Shown: positions 26,041 to 33,892 of the stretch, piece after piece | How the letters are laid out: each line of letters starts with the position of its first letter | How positions within the stretch are numbered: the first letter of the stretch is position 1 | Origin: Acidimicrobiaceae bacterium | GTDB taxonomy: Bacteria; Actinomycetota; Acidimicrobiia; Acidimicrobiales; RAAP-2 | Assembly: GCA_003132305.1 (NCBI GenBank) | Contig: PKXJ01000032.1 | Location: 47,603-111,602, forward strand | Reading direction: 5' to 3' | Length of the DNA stretch: 64,000 nucleotides | Made by a program: the position numbers and the translations under genes | Notes under the pieces: model-generated | Told to the model about the DNA's origin: nothing | The model's database searches: none | What the model saw: only the letters and a program-made list of their open reading frames with translations

Positions 26041-26591
26041 GTGACGTCGTCGTCGTCGACTACGGCGCGGGCAACACTCGTTCCGTTCGCGCCGCGCTCA
26101 CTCGACTCGGCCGCTCGAGCGTAGTTTCGAGCACTACGTCGGCTATTCGCGACGCGGACTTTGTCGTACTACCGGGCGTGGGATCGGCGCGAAGCGCGAT
26201 GCGACACTTGGACGACACGGGCGCCTCGAACGCACTACGTCAGCGATTCAGTGACGGACGCGCGACGCTCGGCATCTGTCTAGGAATGCAGCTCGCCATG
26301 GACCGCAGTGAAGAAGATGGGGGCGTCAAAGGTCTCGGACTGCTCAAGGGCGACGCCGTTCGCCTACGCGAGGGGCGGGTCCCGCGGCTCGGCTGGTCCG
26401 TCGTCGAACCGTGGGGACAGGCGTACTACTTCGCTCACTCGTACGCCGTGCGCTCGTGGGACACGGTCGCGAGCGTCGAGGGCGTCACGGTCGCCGTTCG
26501 TCGCGAGGCCTTTTTGGGGGTGCAGTTCCACCCCGAGAAGAGCGGACCCGCGGGACTCGACTTTCTCGATCAATGCCTCTCGCTCGTCTAA
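26037..26591 (+). CDS. hisH: Imidazole glycerol phosphate synthase, glutaminase subunit
   Basis: A 184-residue class I glutamine amidotransferase that supplies ammonia to HisF. The nucleophile Cys is in GICLGMQLAM and the His-x-Glu pair is in GVQFHPEKSGPAG; the opening VVVDYGAGNTRSVRAAL is typical of HisH. It is about 15 residues shorter than most homologues, mainly in the middle. The 4-base overlap with hisCB and the 19-base overlap with hisF suggest coupled, near-stoichiometric synthesis of the two subunits. Confidence 0.9.
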   Translation: MSDVVVVDYGAGNTRSVRAALTRLGRSSVVSSTTSAIRDADFVVLPGVGSARSAMRHLDDTGASNALRQRFSDGRATLGICLGMQLAMDRSEEDGGVKGLGLLKGDAVRLREGRVPRLGWSVVEPWGQAYYFAHSYAVRSWDTVASVEGVTVAVRREAFLGVQFHPEKSGPAGLDFLDQCLSLV

Positions 26592-27328
26592 TCCCTTGCC
26601 TCGACGTCGCGCACGGTCGCGTCGTGAAGGGCGTGAGTTTCGTCGGGCTTCGCGACGTCGGTGATCCGGTAGAACTCGCCGAGCTCTACAGCGACGGCGG
26701 CGCCGACGAGCTGGTCCTGCTCGACATTACGGCGACGCCCGAGGAGAGCGCCACGATGACCTCGGTCGTCGAGCGCGTCGCCGACGTGTTGGAGATTCCC
26801 TTCACCGTGGGCGGTGGCGTGCGATCGGTCGACGACGCGTCGCGACTCATTGAATCGGGGGCCGATCGAGTGTCGTTGAACTCCGCCGCGCTGGCCGATC
26901 CCTCGTTAATCACGGCCATCGCGACACGCTTTGGCTCGCAAGCGGTCGTGGTGGCGATTGACGCCGGGGCCGGCGTGGTGCACACCCACGGCGGGCGAGT
27001 CGCCACCACGACCGCGACGGTCCCCTGGGCCATCGAGGCCTGTGAACGCGGCGCCGGCGAGATCTTGTTGACCTCCATACGCCAGGACGGGCAGCGCAGC
27101 GGCTACGACCTCGACTTGACCGTCGCCGTCCGCAACGCCGTCACGATTCCGGTCATCGCGTCGGGGGGTGCCGGTTCGGCCCAACACGTCGCGGACGCCC
27201 TTCGCGTCACCGACGCCGCGCTCGTGGCGTCCATCGTGCACGAGAACCCGTCGGGCCTCGCGGGGCTGCGCCGCGAGATCGAGGCCTTGGGCATTGAACT
27301 GCGACCACTGGAGGAGCACTATGGGTGA
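26573..27328 (+). CDS. hisF: Imidazole glycerol phosphate synthase, cyclase subunit
   Basis: A 251-residue (beta-alpha)8 barrel that joins ammonia to PRFAR, giving IGP and AICAR. Signatures: RLIPCLDVAHGRVVKGVSF with the first catalytic Asp, LVLLDITATPE, PFTVGGGVRS, DRVSLNSAAL, VVVAIDAGAG with the second catalytic Asp at AID, and ILLTSIRQDGQRSGYDLDL. ATG at 26573 lies inside the end of hisH; a longer frame starting at 26411 has no homologous sequence and was rejected. It overlaps hisIE by 8 bases. Confidence 0.92.
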   Translation: MPLARLIPCLDVAHGRVVKGVSFVGLRDVGDPVELAELYSDGGADELVLLDITATPEESATMTSVVERVADVLEIPFTVGGGVRSVDDASRLIESGADRVSLNSAALADPSLITAIATRFGSQAVVVAIDAGAGVVHTHGGRVATTTATVPWAIEACERGAGEILLTSIRQDGQRSGYDLDLTVAVRNAVTIPVIASGGAGSAQHVADALRVTDAALVASIVHENPSGLAGLRREIEALGIELRPLEEHYG

Positions 27329-27866
27329 AGATCTTCGCGCCGCGATCATTCAAGACGAAGTCACGAGACGCGTCTTGATGTTGGGCTGGATGGACGAAAA
27401 AGCCTTAGCGCTCACCCGTTCGAGTGGGCTCGTACACTTCTTCTCTCGTTCGCGCCAACGGCTCTGGCAAAAGGGCGAGACGTCGGGCAACGTGCTGCAC
27501 GTGACGAACGTCGTCCTCGACTGTGACGATGACGCGGTACTCGTGAGCGTCCACGCCGACGGACCGACCTGTCACGTCGGATCGACGTCCTGCTTTACGC
27601 CGTGGCTGTGGCGCAAGATCTTGCAACGCCAGAGTGAGGACGCTGCAGGGTCGTACGTGGCGTCCCAACTCAAAGCCGGAGTCGGACAAAACGCTCGAAA
27701 AGCTGGTGAAGAAGCCGTCGAGCTCGTCGTGGCCGCCCTCAGTGAAGACGACGAGCGCGTCGTGAGTGAGGTGGCCGACCTGTGGTTCCACACGTTGTTG
27801 TTGTTGCGGAGCCGCGGTCTCGACCCCGCGTTGGTGGAAGACGAACTCCGCCGACGTGAGCGCTGA
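27321..27866 (+). CDS. hisI: Bifunctional PRA-CH / PRA-PH enzyme HisIE
   Basis: A 181-residue fusion. The N-terminal HisI half (phosphoribosyl-AMP cyclohydrolase) has VLMLGWMDEKAL, SRSRQRLWQKGETSGN, and the metal cluster LDCDDDAVLV with CHVGSTSCF. The C-terminal HisE half (phosphoribosyl-ATP pyrophosphatase) has GQNARKAGEEAVELVVAAL and EVADLWFHTLLLL, with the acidic residues that bind magnesium. GGAGG lies 6 bases before ATG 27321, inside hisF. This is the last gene of the operon; with hisA next door all steps are covered except the histidinol-phosphatase, which is not in the window. Confidence 0.91.
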   Translation: MGEDLRAAIIQDEVTRRVLMLGWMDEKALALTRSSGLVHFFSRSRQRLWQKGETSGNVLHVTNVVLDCDDDAVLVSVHADGPTCHVGSTSCFTPWLWRKILQRQSEDAAGSYVASQLKAGVGQNARKAGEEAVELVVAALSEDDERVVSEVADLWFHTLLLLRSRGLDPALVEDELRRRER

Positions 27867-27888
27867 CGTCGCGACGTCGCGACGTCGC
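27865..27888 (+). repeat. Three tandem copies of GACGTCGC at the end of the his operon
   Basis: Three perfect 8-bp copies, beginning within the hisIE stop codon. The unit is nearly self-complementary (GCGACGTCGC is a palindrome), so it can fold, and it may act as a weak terminator or be a slippage-prone microsatellite. Confidence 0.6.
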
Positions 27889-27967
27889 ACAGAATCGCTA
27901 CGAAGATTTCGAAGATTGTAGGCGCGCTCGTCACGTTCGCGTAACGACGGGGTCTTAGAAATGCACC

Positions 27968-29065
27968 GTGAACATACACTCCAAAAACAAAAATGTCCTA
28001 CATCGGCGCATTACGGTGGTGGCCCTCGCGGTCACCGTGACGTCGCTGTCCTATGTCGTCTCCGCTGGCGCGGCGTCGAATCCGGGCTTCGTCCTCTATT
28101 CGTCGCAGGGCTACGACCACGCGTCGGTCAATGCCTTTAACGCCACGAATCCCGGTTTCACCGTGACGTTGAACGACAACTCGACCGGTCCGCTGATGCA
28201 GCAGATCCAGGCCGAAGGCAATAACCCCAAGTGGGGCGTGCTCTGGGTTGACGGCGCTTCAGCCTTCGCCCAACTCGATGGCGAGAAGAAACTACTGAAA
28301 CATAGCGTGCCTAAGGCGAAGTTTAACTCCCTGGGTCTACAGAACGTCCCCAAGGACGGCAGTTTCACGCCCACGGGCCTCACGGTCACCGGCGCGCTCT
28401 GCTACGACTCGTCCCAGATCACCGCGGCGCAGTTGCCGAGCACCTGGCAGCAGCTCACCAGCTCGCAGTACAAGGGAATGGTCGGCATGAACGACCCTTC
28501 ACAGTCGGGCCCCACCTACCCGATGATCGCCGGGTTGATGGACTACCTGGGCAACTACAAGAGCGGTTCGACGACGAATGCGGTCGCGGCCGGTGAGTCG
28601 TTCTTCACCGCGATGAAGGCCAACGGCATTGTGGTCAACTCGACGAACGGGCCCACCGTCGCGGCCATGGAGGCGCACACCATCTCGATGGCGACCATCC
28701 AAAGCTCCGCGTGCTACGGCGCCGCGCTCTCCAACTTCCCGAGCATGAAGGTGAAGTACCTGAACCCCTCCATCGCGCTCCCGAGCGTCATCGGCATCGA
28801 CGGCAAGCAGCCCTCGATCGTTCGCAAGGACGCTCAGAAGTTCGTTGACTGGGTCTTGTCGCGCGCCGGACAAGCCGTGATGCAGACCGCTGACCCCCAG
28901 GGTGACTCGCTGTTCTGGCCGGTGCTGAAGGGTGAGAGCCCGGCGAACTCCATCATCCCGCCGCTCTCGACGACGCACGCGATCACGACCAATCCCTACA
29001 CCTGGGGAAAATTGGAGACGCAGGTCAACACCTGGTTCGACAGCACCATTGCCAACGGCATCTAA
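27968..29065 (+). CDS. ABC transporter substrate-binding protein, ferric-iron (FbpA) type
   Basis: A 365-residue exported protein with a Sec signal peptide (ITVVALAVTVTSLSYVVSAGAAS). The mature part begins FVLYSSQGYDHASVNAFNA and contains PKWGVLWVDGASAFAQL, GLTVTGALCYDSSQI and KGMVGMNDPSQSGPTYPMI, the layout of Fe(III)- or thiamine/phosphonate-type periplasmic binding proteins. Assignment to iron rests on family resemblance, the double-length FbpB-like permease that follows and the FTR1-like gene at the end of the operon. GTG at 27968 is the start. A stable hairpin at 29091-29128 separates it from the permease gene, which would allow more binding protein than membrane protein to be made. Confidence 0.78.
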   Translation: MNIHSKNKNVLHRRITVVALAVTVTSLSYVVSAGAASNPGFVLYSSQGYDHASVNAFNATNPGFTVTLNDNSTGPLMQQIQAEGNNPKWGVLWVDGASAFAQLDGEKKLLKHSVPKAKFNSLGLQNVPKDGSFTPTGLTVTGALCYDSSQITAAQLPSTWQQLTSSQYKGMVGMNDPSQSGPTYPMIAGLMDYLGNYKSGSTTNAVAAGESFFTAMKANGIVVNSTNGPTVAAMEAHTISMATIQSSACYGAALSNFPSMKVKYLNPSIALPSVIGIDGKQPSIVRKDAQKFVDWVLSRAGQAVMQTADPQGDSLFWPVLKGESPANSIIPPLSTTHAITTNPYTWGKLETQVNTWFDSTIANGI

Positions 29066-29090
29066 GCCATCTCGATTTTCTAACGCCCCA

Positions 29091-29128
29091 CTCGGCGCCA
29101 CGGTTGTCTCCCCAACCGTGGCGCCGAG
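29091..29128 (+). terminator. Intra-operon stem-loop between binding protein and permease
   Basis: A perfect 16-bp inverted repeat (29091-29106 with 29113-29128, arm CTCGGCGCCACGGTTG) and a 6-base loop, 25 bases past the binding-protein stop and 19 bases before the permease start. No T-run follows. It is likely a partial terminator or a 3'-end stabiliser of the binding-protein message. Confidence 0.7.
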
Positions 29129-29147
29129 GGCAACCGGAAGGTAAGTG

Positions 29148-30926
29148 ATGGCGATCGCCGCGTTAGAAACGGTCCCGACCGTAGTGCCACCCTCGACGCC
29201 ACGGCGCCGAGGGTCCCTCGGTGGGATCCTCATCTGGATCGTCCTCACCCTGCTCATCATCGCGCCGGTGGTCTGTTTTCTCATTTTGGGCGTCAGTCCG
29301 CGCGCCTTTCAACAGGGTTCGCAGTGGTTCACCCTCCAGTACGTACGCCAGGCCTTTTCGAGCTACTCCGGTCAAGGCATCTTTAACTCACTGTGGGTCT
29401 CGACGCTCGTCGCGGTACTCTCGGTCAGCCTGGCGACGGCGCTCTCGTGGTTGATCCATCGAACCAACGTCGGTGGGCGCCGGTTCTGGGCCGTGGCGAT
29501 GTGGCTGTTGTTGATGATGCCCACGTGGATGATGACGCTCGGTTGGTCCGACCTCTTGCAGCCCTTCGGCGCGGCGCAGGCCCTCGGGTGGGACACGCAC
29601 TGGTTCTACGGCGAGTTCTTCGGCCCCCTGGGAATCGTCATCGTGCTCACGAGCGCCGCGCTGCCCTTCGCCTACTTCATTGTCTCGGCCGGTCTCCAGG
29701 GACTGGGTCCCGAGTACGAGGACGCGGCGAGAATCCACGGCGCGGGCCCGGTGCGCAGTCTGCGGACTATCTTGCCAATTATCGCGCCGGCCCTCGTCAG
29801 CGCCCTCGCGATCGCCTTCGCCGAAACCATGAGCGACTTCGGCGTCGCCTTCACCCTCGGCTACCACTCACACTTCCCCCTCGCCACCTACATGCTCTTC
29901 AACGCGATCAGCAACTTCCCGGCCAACTTCTCGGTCGCGGCCGTGATCGCGGCCGTCTTGATCATCTCGACGATCCCGCCCATCGTCCTGCAGTCGCACG
30001 TCATGAGAAAGCGGTCGTTCGCCGTGCTCTCGGGTCGGACGCGCGCCCCGCGTCGTCGAGAACTAGCCCGGGGCTCTCGTGTCGTGGCGACGGCGGGCGT
30101 GTCGCTGGTCTTCTTCGTGGCGCTCGGGGTACCCATCCTCGGCGCGGTCATTGGTTCACTCGTAAAGAATCTCGGCATCGACTCAGCGACCGGCGTGCAC
30201 TTCACCCTGATCTACTACACGCAGATCTTTCATCCGTCCATCACGGGCAACAGTCTGGGCGCGCCGCTTCTGCTCTCCGACCAACTGGGCCTCGTCGTGG
30301 CGACCGGCACCGGCGTGCTGGCCGTCATCCTGGCGAGGCGTCTCGTCGCCAATCCCGGCAGTTGGAGTCAACGCGTCACCGACGTCTTCTTGTTGGGCTC
30401 GGTCGCGGTGCCCGGCGTCGTGTTGGGGGTGGGCTACATCTTCTTCTACAACCTCAGCTTCATCTCGCACAACGTGGTCAATATCTACAAGACGCTGCCG
30501 CTGTTGATATTGGCGCTCATCGCGAACGCCGTCCCGGGCCAGACGCGCTTCATGGCCGGACCGGTCAGCCAGATTCAACCCTCGCTCGGTGAGGCCGCTC
30601 GCGTTCACGGGGCGGGGCGGATACGCGCGTGGCGCACGACCAACCTTCCCCTCATGTCGCGTGTGTTGTTGTGGGGGTGGTTGCTCACGTTCACTAAGAC
30701 CATCGCCGAGTTGGCGATCTCGCAGATCCTCTACCCGCCGAGTCAAGAGCCGGCGTCGGTGTCCATTCAGTCCTACCTCGCGAACTACGACCCCGGCACG
30801 GGCACCGCGATGACCGTGTTGACGCTCTTCGAGATGCTCGCCATCATCGCAATCGCGCTCGGGGTCTATCGACTCGTCACGCCGAACGGCTGGCGCCGCG
30901 TGGGCTGGAGCGGGGTCCGGTCATGA
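29148..30926 (+). CDS. ABC transporter permease, double-length FbpB type
   Basis: About 592 residues with two permease units fused in tandem, as in Fe(III) transporters of the FbpB/SfuB group. Each half has its own EAA loop: EDAARIHGAGPVRSLRTILP near residue 190 and GEAARVHGAGRIRAWRTTNL near 485. About 12 hydrophobic segments are visible. ATG at 29148 sits 6 bases after GGAAGG and is preferred to the GTG just before it. The gene overlaps the ATPase gene by 4 bases. One polypeptide forms the whole channel. Confidence 0.85.
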   Translation: MAIAALETVPTVVPPSTPRRRGSLGGILIWIVLTLLIIAPVVCFLILGVSPRAFQQGSQWFTLQYVRQAFSSYSGQGIFNSLWVSTLVAVLSVSLATALSWLIHRTNVGGRRFWAVAMWLLLMMPTWMMTLGWSDLLQPFGAAQALGWDTHWFYGEFFGPLGIVIVLTSAALPFAYFIVSAGLQGLGPEYEDAARIHGAGPVRSLRTILPIIAPALVSALAIAFAETMSDFGVAFTLGYHSHFPLATYMLFNAISNFPANFSVAAVIAAVLIISTIPPIVLQSHVMRKRSFAVLSGRTRAPRRRELARGSRVVATAGVSLVFFVALGVPILGAVIGSLVKNLGIDSATGVHFTLIYYTQIFHPSITGNSLGAPLLLSDQLGLVVATGTGVLAVILARRLVANPGSWSQRVTDVFLLGSVAVPGVVLGVGYIFFYNLSFISHNVVNIYKTLPLLILALIANAVPGQTRFMAGPVSQIQPSLGEAARVHGAGRIRAWRTTNLPLMSRVLLWGWLLTFTKTIAELAISQILYPPSQEPASVSIQSYLANYDPGTGTAMTVLTLFEMLAIIAIALGVYRLVTPNGWRRVGWSGVRS

Positions 30927-32038
30927 ACGGATCGACGAGCCGGGCCGCGCAGGTGTCGATGAACGCACTCGGCAAGCTCTTCGGCGACAAGCGAGCGCTC
31001 GACGACGTGAGCATCGACGTCGAGCCGGGCACTTTTTTGGTGCTGCTCGGTCCGTCGGGTTCGGGCAAGACGACCCTGTTGCGGTGTTTGGCGGGTATCG
31101 AACGACCGTCGAACGGGACGATCACCATTGGGGGCAACGTGGTCGCGGGTCCCAAGACCTTCGTTCCCCCCGAACGGCGAGGACTGGCGATGGTCTTTCA
31201 GGACTACGCCTTGTGGCCCCATCTGAGTGTGCGCAAGAACGTGGCTTACCCCCTGGCTACGTCGTCACTCGCGAAAAGTGAACGCTCTAAACGGTGCGAC
31301 GATCTCCTCGAGCGCGTGGGGATCAGTCACCTCGGTGGTCGATTTCCGAACGAACTCTCCGGTGGCGAACAACAGCGCGTCGCCCTGGCGCGCGCCCTAG
31401 CCGCCGATGTAGGTCTCATTCTCTTCGACGAGCCCCTTTCCAATCTCGACGCCGATCGGCGCGAACAGCTCCGTATTGAGATCGCGACCTTGACGCGCGA
31501 GGCCGGCGCGACGGCGCTCTACATCACGCACGATCAGTCCGAAGCCTTCGCCCTCGCTGATCAAATAGGTGTCTTGAACCAAGGTCGACTCGTGCAGTTC
31601 GACACGCCCGAGAACATCTACCGACATCCCACCACCGCGTTCGTCGCTCGTTTCACCGGCGTCTCGGGTGAGTTCCCGGTGAAGGTGTTGAGTGAGAAGG
31701 GCGGCAGCCGAGTCGTCGTGGCGCTGCCCTTCGCGTCGAGCCACACGATCGAGGCCTCAAGTATCGAACGCCTCGAACCCCACGCCGACGTGAGTCTCTT
31801 CGTTCGAGCTTCGGGCGTCTCGCTGGGGCCGCCCGCCAATGACGAGGGAGTACGTGGCGTGATTCGCGACGTGGCGTTCAATGGCCGCGGTTACGATCAT
31901 GTGGTGGACGTGGGCGAAGGCTTTTCGCTAACGAAGATCTTCGCGCCGCTGAGATTCGATCGAGGACGGAACGTGAAGGTCTGTTTCGATTCGTCCGCGT
32001 GTTTTGTTATGGACCCAACGAGAGAGGTATCACAATAG
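30923..32038 (+). CDS. ABC transporter ATP-binding protein, FbpC type
   Basis: A 371-residue ATPase: Walker A GPSGSGKTT near residue 42, Q-loop in MVFQDYALWPHLSV, signature LSGGEQQRVALARAL, Walker B LILFDEPLSNLD, and H-loop in LYITHDQSEAF. The part after about residue 240 is the regulatory domain of CUT-type ATPases. The start overlaps the permease stop by 4 bases and the stop shares one base with the next gene's GTG. It energises the importer; ferric iron is the inferred substrate. Confidence 0.85.
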   Translation: MNGSTSRAAQVSMNALGKLFGDKRALDDVSIDVEPGTFLVLLGPSGSGKTTLLRCLAGIERPSNGTITIGGNVVAGPKTFVPPERRGLAMVFQDYALWPHLSVRKNVAYPLATSSLAKSERSKRCDDLLERVGISHLGGRFPNELSGGEQQRVALARALAADVGLILFDEPLSNLDADRREQLRIEIATLTREAGATALYITHDQSEAFALADQIGVLNQGRLVQFDTPENIYRHPTTAFVARFTGVSGEFPVKVLSEKGGSRVVVALPFASSHTIEASSIERLEPHADVSLFVRASGVSLGPPANDEGVRGVIRDVAFNGRGYDHVVDVGEGFSLTKIFAPLRFDRGRNVKVCFDSSACFVMDPTREVSQ

Positions 32039-32802
32039 TGTTAAGCGTCACGGTGTCGTCGGGAGTCTTCGTACTGGTGGGCGCGGTCTTTCTCGCCAGC
32101 GCCGTCGAGATGATTGAGGCGCTGACCATTGTCTTCGCGGTGGGTCACACCCGAGGTTGGCGGTCGGCCCTTGAAGGCGCGGGAGTGGCGTTAGTCGCGC
32201 TCGCCGCGCTCGTTGCGGCCTTCGGACCGGCCCTCGTGCACGTGCCGCTGGACCTTCTTCGACTCATCGTGGGCAGTGTGTTGTTGATCTTCGGACTGCA
32301 GTGGCTGCGCAAGGCGATTCTTCGATCGAGTGGACTCAAGGCCAAGCACGACGAAGACGAGATCTACCGAGAGACCGTCGCGATACTCTCGGCGCAGCCG
32401 ACGGGCACCGATCGCGATCGCGTGTCCTTTGTTATGGCATTCAAGGGCGTCTTCTTGGAAGGCCTCGAGGTCGTAATAACCGTGTTGACGCTGGGAACTT
32501 CGGCCAATCGATTGGGACTCGCGGTCGTGACCGCGGGTGTTGCGGTCGTCTTCGTCGGCGTGTTGGGTATCGTCGTCGCGAAGCAACTCTCGAACGTCCC
32601 CGAAAACGCCATGAAGATGACCGTCGGCGTGCTCTTAGTCAGTTACGGAACGTTCTGGACCGGCGAGGGACTAAAAGTGCGCTGGCCCGGGGGGGACACG
32701 ATGTTGGTTGGACTCGTCGCGATCTATCTCGTCATCACCTGGCTCTACGTCGCGTGGCTCCGCTCGAGCACCCCGAATCGGATGAGTGAGGTCTCAGCGT
32801 GA
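32038..32802 (+). CDS. FTR1-like / COG4280-type polytopic membrane protein
   Basis: A 254-residue membrane protein with about seven hydrophobic segments. Two helices carry paired glutamates: ASAVEMIEALTIVFAVGHT near the N-terminus and KGVFLEGLEVVITVLTLG in the middle. This E-x-x-E pattern, repeated in two halves, resembles the REXXE iron motif of FTR1/EfeU permeases, although the preceding Arg is absent. Uncharacterised COG4280 membrane proteins have the same layout. GTG at 32038 has GAGAGAGG upstream and shares a base with the ATPase stop, so it belongs to the iron-type operon. A role in metal movement across the membrane is inferred. Confidence 0.65.
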   Translation: MLSVTVSSGVFVLVGAVFLASAVEMIEALTIVFAVGHTRGWRSALEGAGVALVALAALVAAFGPALVHVPLDLLRLIVGSVLLIFGLQWLRKAILRSSGLKAKHDEDEIYRETVAILSAQPTGTDRDRVSFVMAFKGVFLEGLEVVITVLTLGTSANRLGLAVVTAGVAVVFVGVLGIVVAKQLSNVPENAMKMTVGVLLVSYGTFWTGEGLKVRWPGGDTMLVGLVAIYLVITWLYVAWLRSSTPNRMSEVSA

Positions 32803-33038
32803 AACGTCAGGGTTCCCTTGTGGTGCGCGTGGTCAAGGGCTTTGGCATGTTCTGGTGGGACTTCTTAGTAGGCGACACGCCGGAAATCTTCGTGGCCGTT
32901 TTAGCAATCATTGGGATCATCGCGCTGTTGAGTGTGAGCGGACACTTCAACGTCGCCGCGGCAATCGTCTTGCCAGTGTTGGGCGTCAGCACCCTCGGCG
33001 CGTCCCTCTGGCGCGCGAAGCGAGCCGCCGGAAAGTAG
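32799..33038 (+). CDS. Small membrane protein, partner of the FTR1-like protein
   Basis: A 79-residue protein with GTG start overlapping the previous stop by 4 bases. It has an amphipathic start (VVRVVKGFGMFWWDFLVGDTP), two hydrophobic helices (EIFVAVLAIIGIIALLSV and AAAIVLPVLGVSTLGASL) and a basic end. Its function is unknown; the tight coupling suggests that it acts with the preceding membrane protein. It ends 3 bases before a convergent gene. Confidence 0.65.
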   Translation: MKRQGSLVVRVVKGFGMFWWDFLVGDTPEIFVAVLAIIGIIALLSVSGHFNVAAAIVLPVLGVSTLGASLWRAKRAAGK

Positions 33039-33041
33039 TTC

Positions 33042-33827
33042 TCAGGCGCCGGCTAACTGGTAGGCGCTCATCGAGAGAGAACCCATCTCGTAGCCGTCGA
33101 TGAGCGTCGTCGTGGGCGTGTTCGCCGCCGCGGAAAGACCCGCGACGTAGGCGAGGGGGAGAAAGTGGTCGGGCGTGGGAACCGCGATCGAGTAGTCGGC
33201 GTGGGCGCTCGCCGTGCCGAGATTAGCAGCGTCGCTCGTCATGATCTCGCCAACGGCGTCGTCAAAACGATGAGCCCAGTCCTTTCCCTCGCCGGCTGAG
33301 TGCCAATCGATCAGTCGAAGGTTTTGCACAATGTTGCCGCTACCGAGTATCAAGACACCCTCACTTCGAAGTTCGTGCAGTTTCGCGCCCAGGTTGAAGT
33401 GAAAATCGAAGGGCAGCTCGGCGTTGATCGAGAGTTGGAGAACCGGCACGTCGGCCTTGGGGAACATGTGCACGAGTACCGACCACGTGCCGTGGTCGAT
33501 GCCCCACGAGTCGGCGTCGAGTCCCACGTAGGTGGGCTCGACGACGTCGGTGATGCGCCGGGCGAGCTCGGGATCGCCGGGCGCCGGGTACTCCACGTCA
33601 AAGAGCGGCTGTGGAAAGCCATAGAAGTCGTGAATCGTCCGCGGTACTTTCATCGCCGTCACGGCGGTGATATTGACGTACCAATGCGCGGAGATAACGA
33701 GAACTGCCTTAGGCTCGGGAATCGACGCGCCAAACGTCGTCCACGCCTGGGTGTAACGGTTGTGATCGAGCGCGTTCATGGGATTTCCGTGGCCGATGAA
33801 CGCGGCGGGCATTAACTCTGACATCAC
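33042..33827 (-). CDS. DODA-type extradiol dioxygenase (YgiD-like)
   Basis: A 261-residue member of the class III extradiol (LigB) superfamily, closest in pattern to 4,5-DOPA dioxygenase YgiD. The metal-binding histidines appear as AAFIGHGNPMNAL, VISAHWYVN, DHGTWSVLVHMFP and PTPDHFLPL. YgiD-like enzymes cleave catechol rings using Fe or Zn; the natural substrate of bacterial members is often unknown. Two adjacent ATG codons lie at the start. It converges on the iron-type operon with a 3-base gap and is divergent from the GH3 gene. Confidence 0.87.
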   Translation of the reverse strand: MMSELMPAAFIGHGNPMNALDHNRYTQAWTTFGASIPEPKAVLVISAHWYVNITAVTAMKVPRTIHDFYGFPQPLFDVEYPAPGDPELARRITDVVEPTYVGLDADSWGIDHGTWSVLVHMFPKADVPVLQLSINAELPFDFHFNLGAKLHELRSEGVLILGSGNIVQNLRLIDWHSAGEGKDWAHRFDDAVGEIMTSDAANLGTASAHADYSIAVPTPDHFLPLAYVAGLSAAANTPTTTLIDGYEMGSLSMSAYQLAGA

Positions 33828-33892
33828 GACCTCCTACGCACGTCTCAGCGTAGCGGCGTCCTTTTGTCCAAACGCAGTCCTAACCTGGCGTT

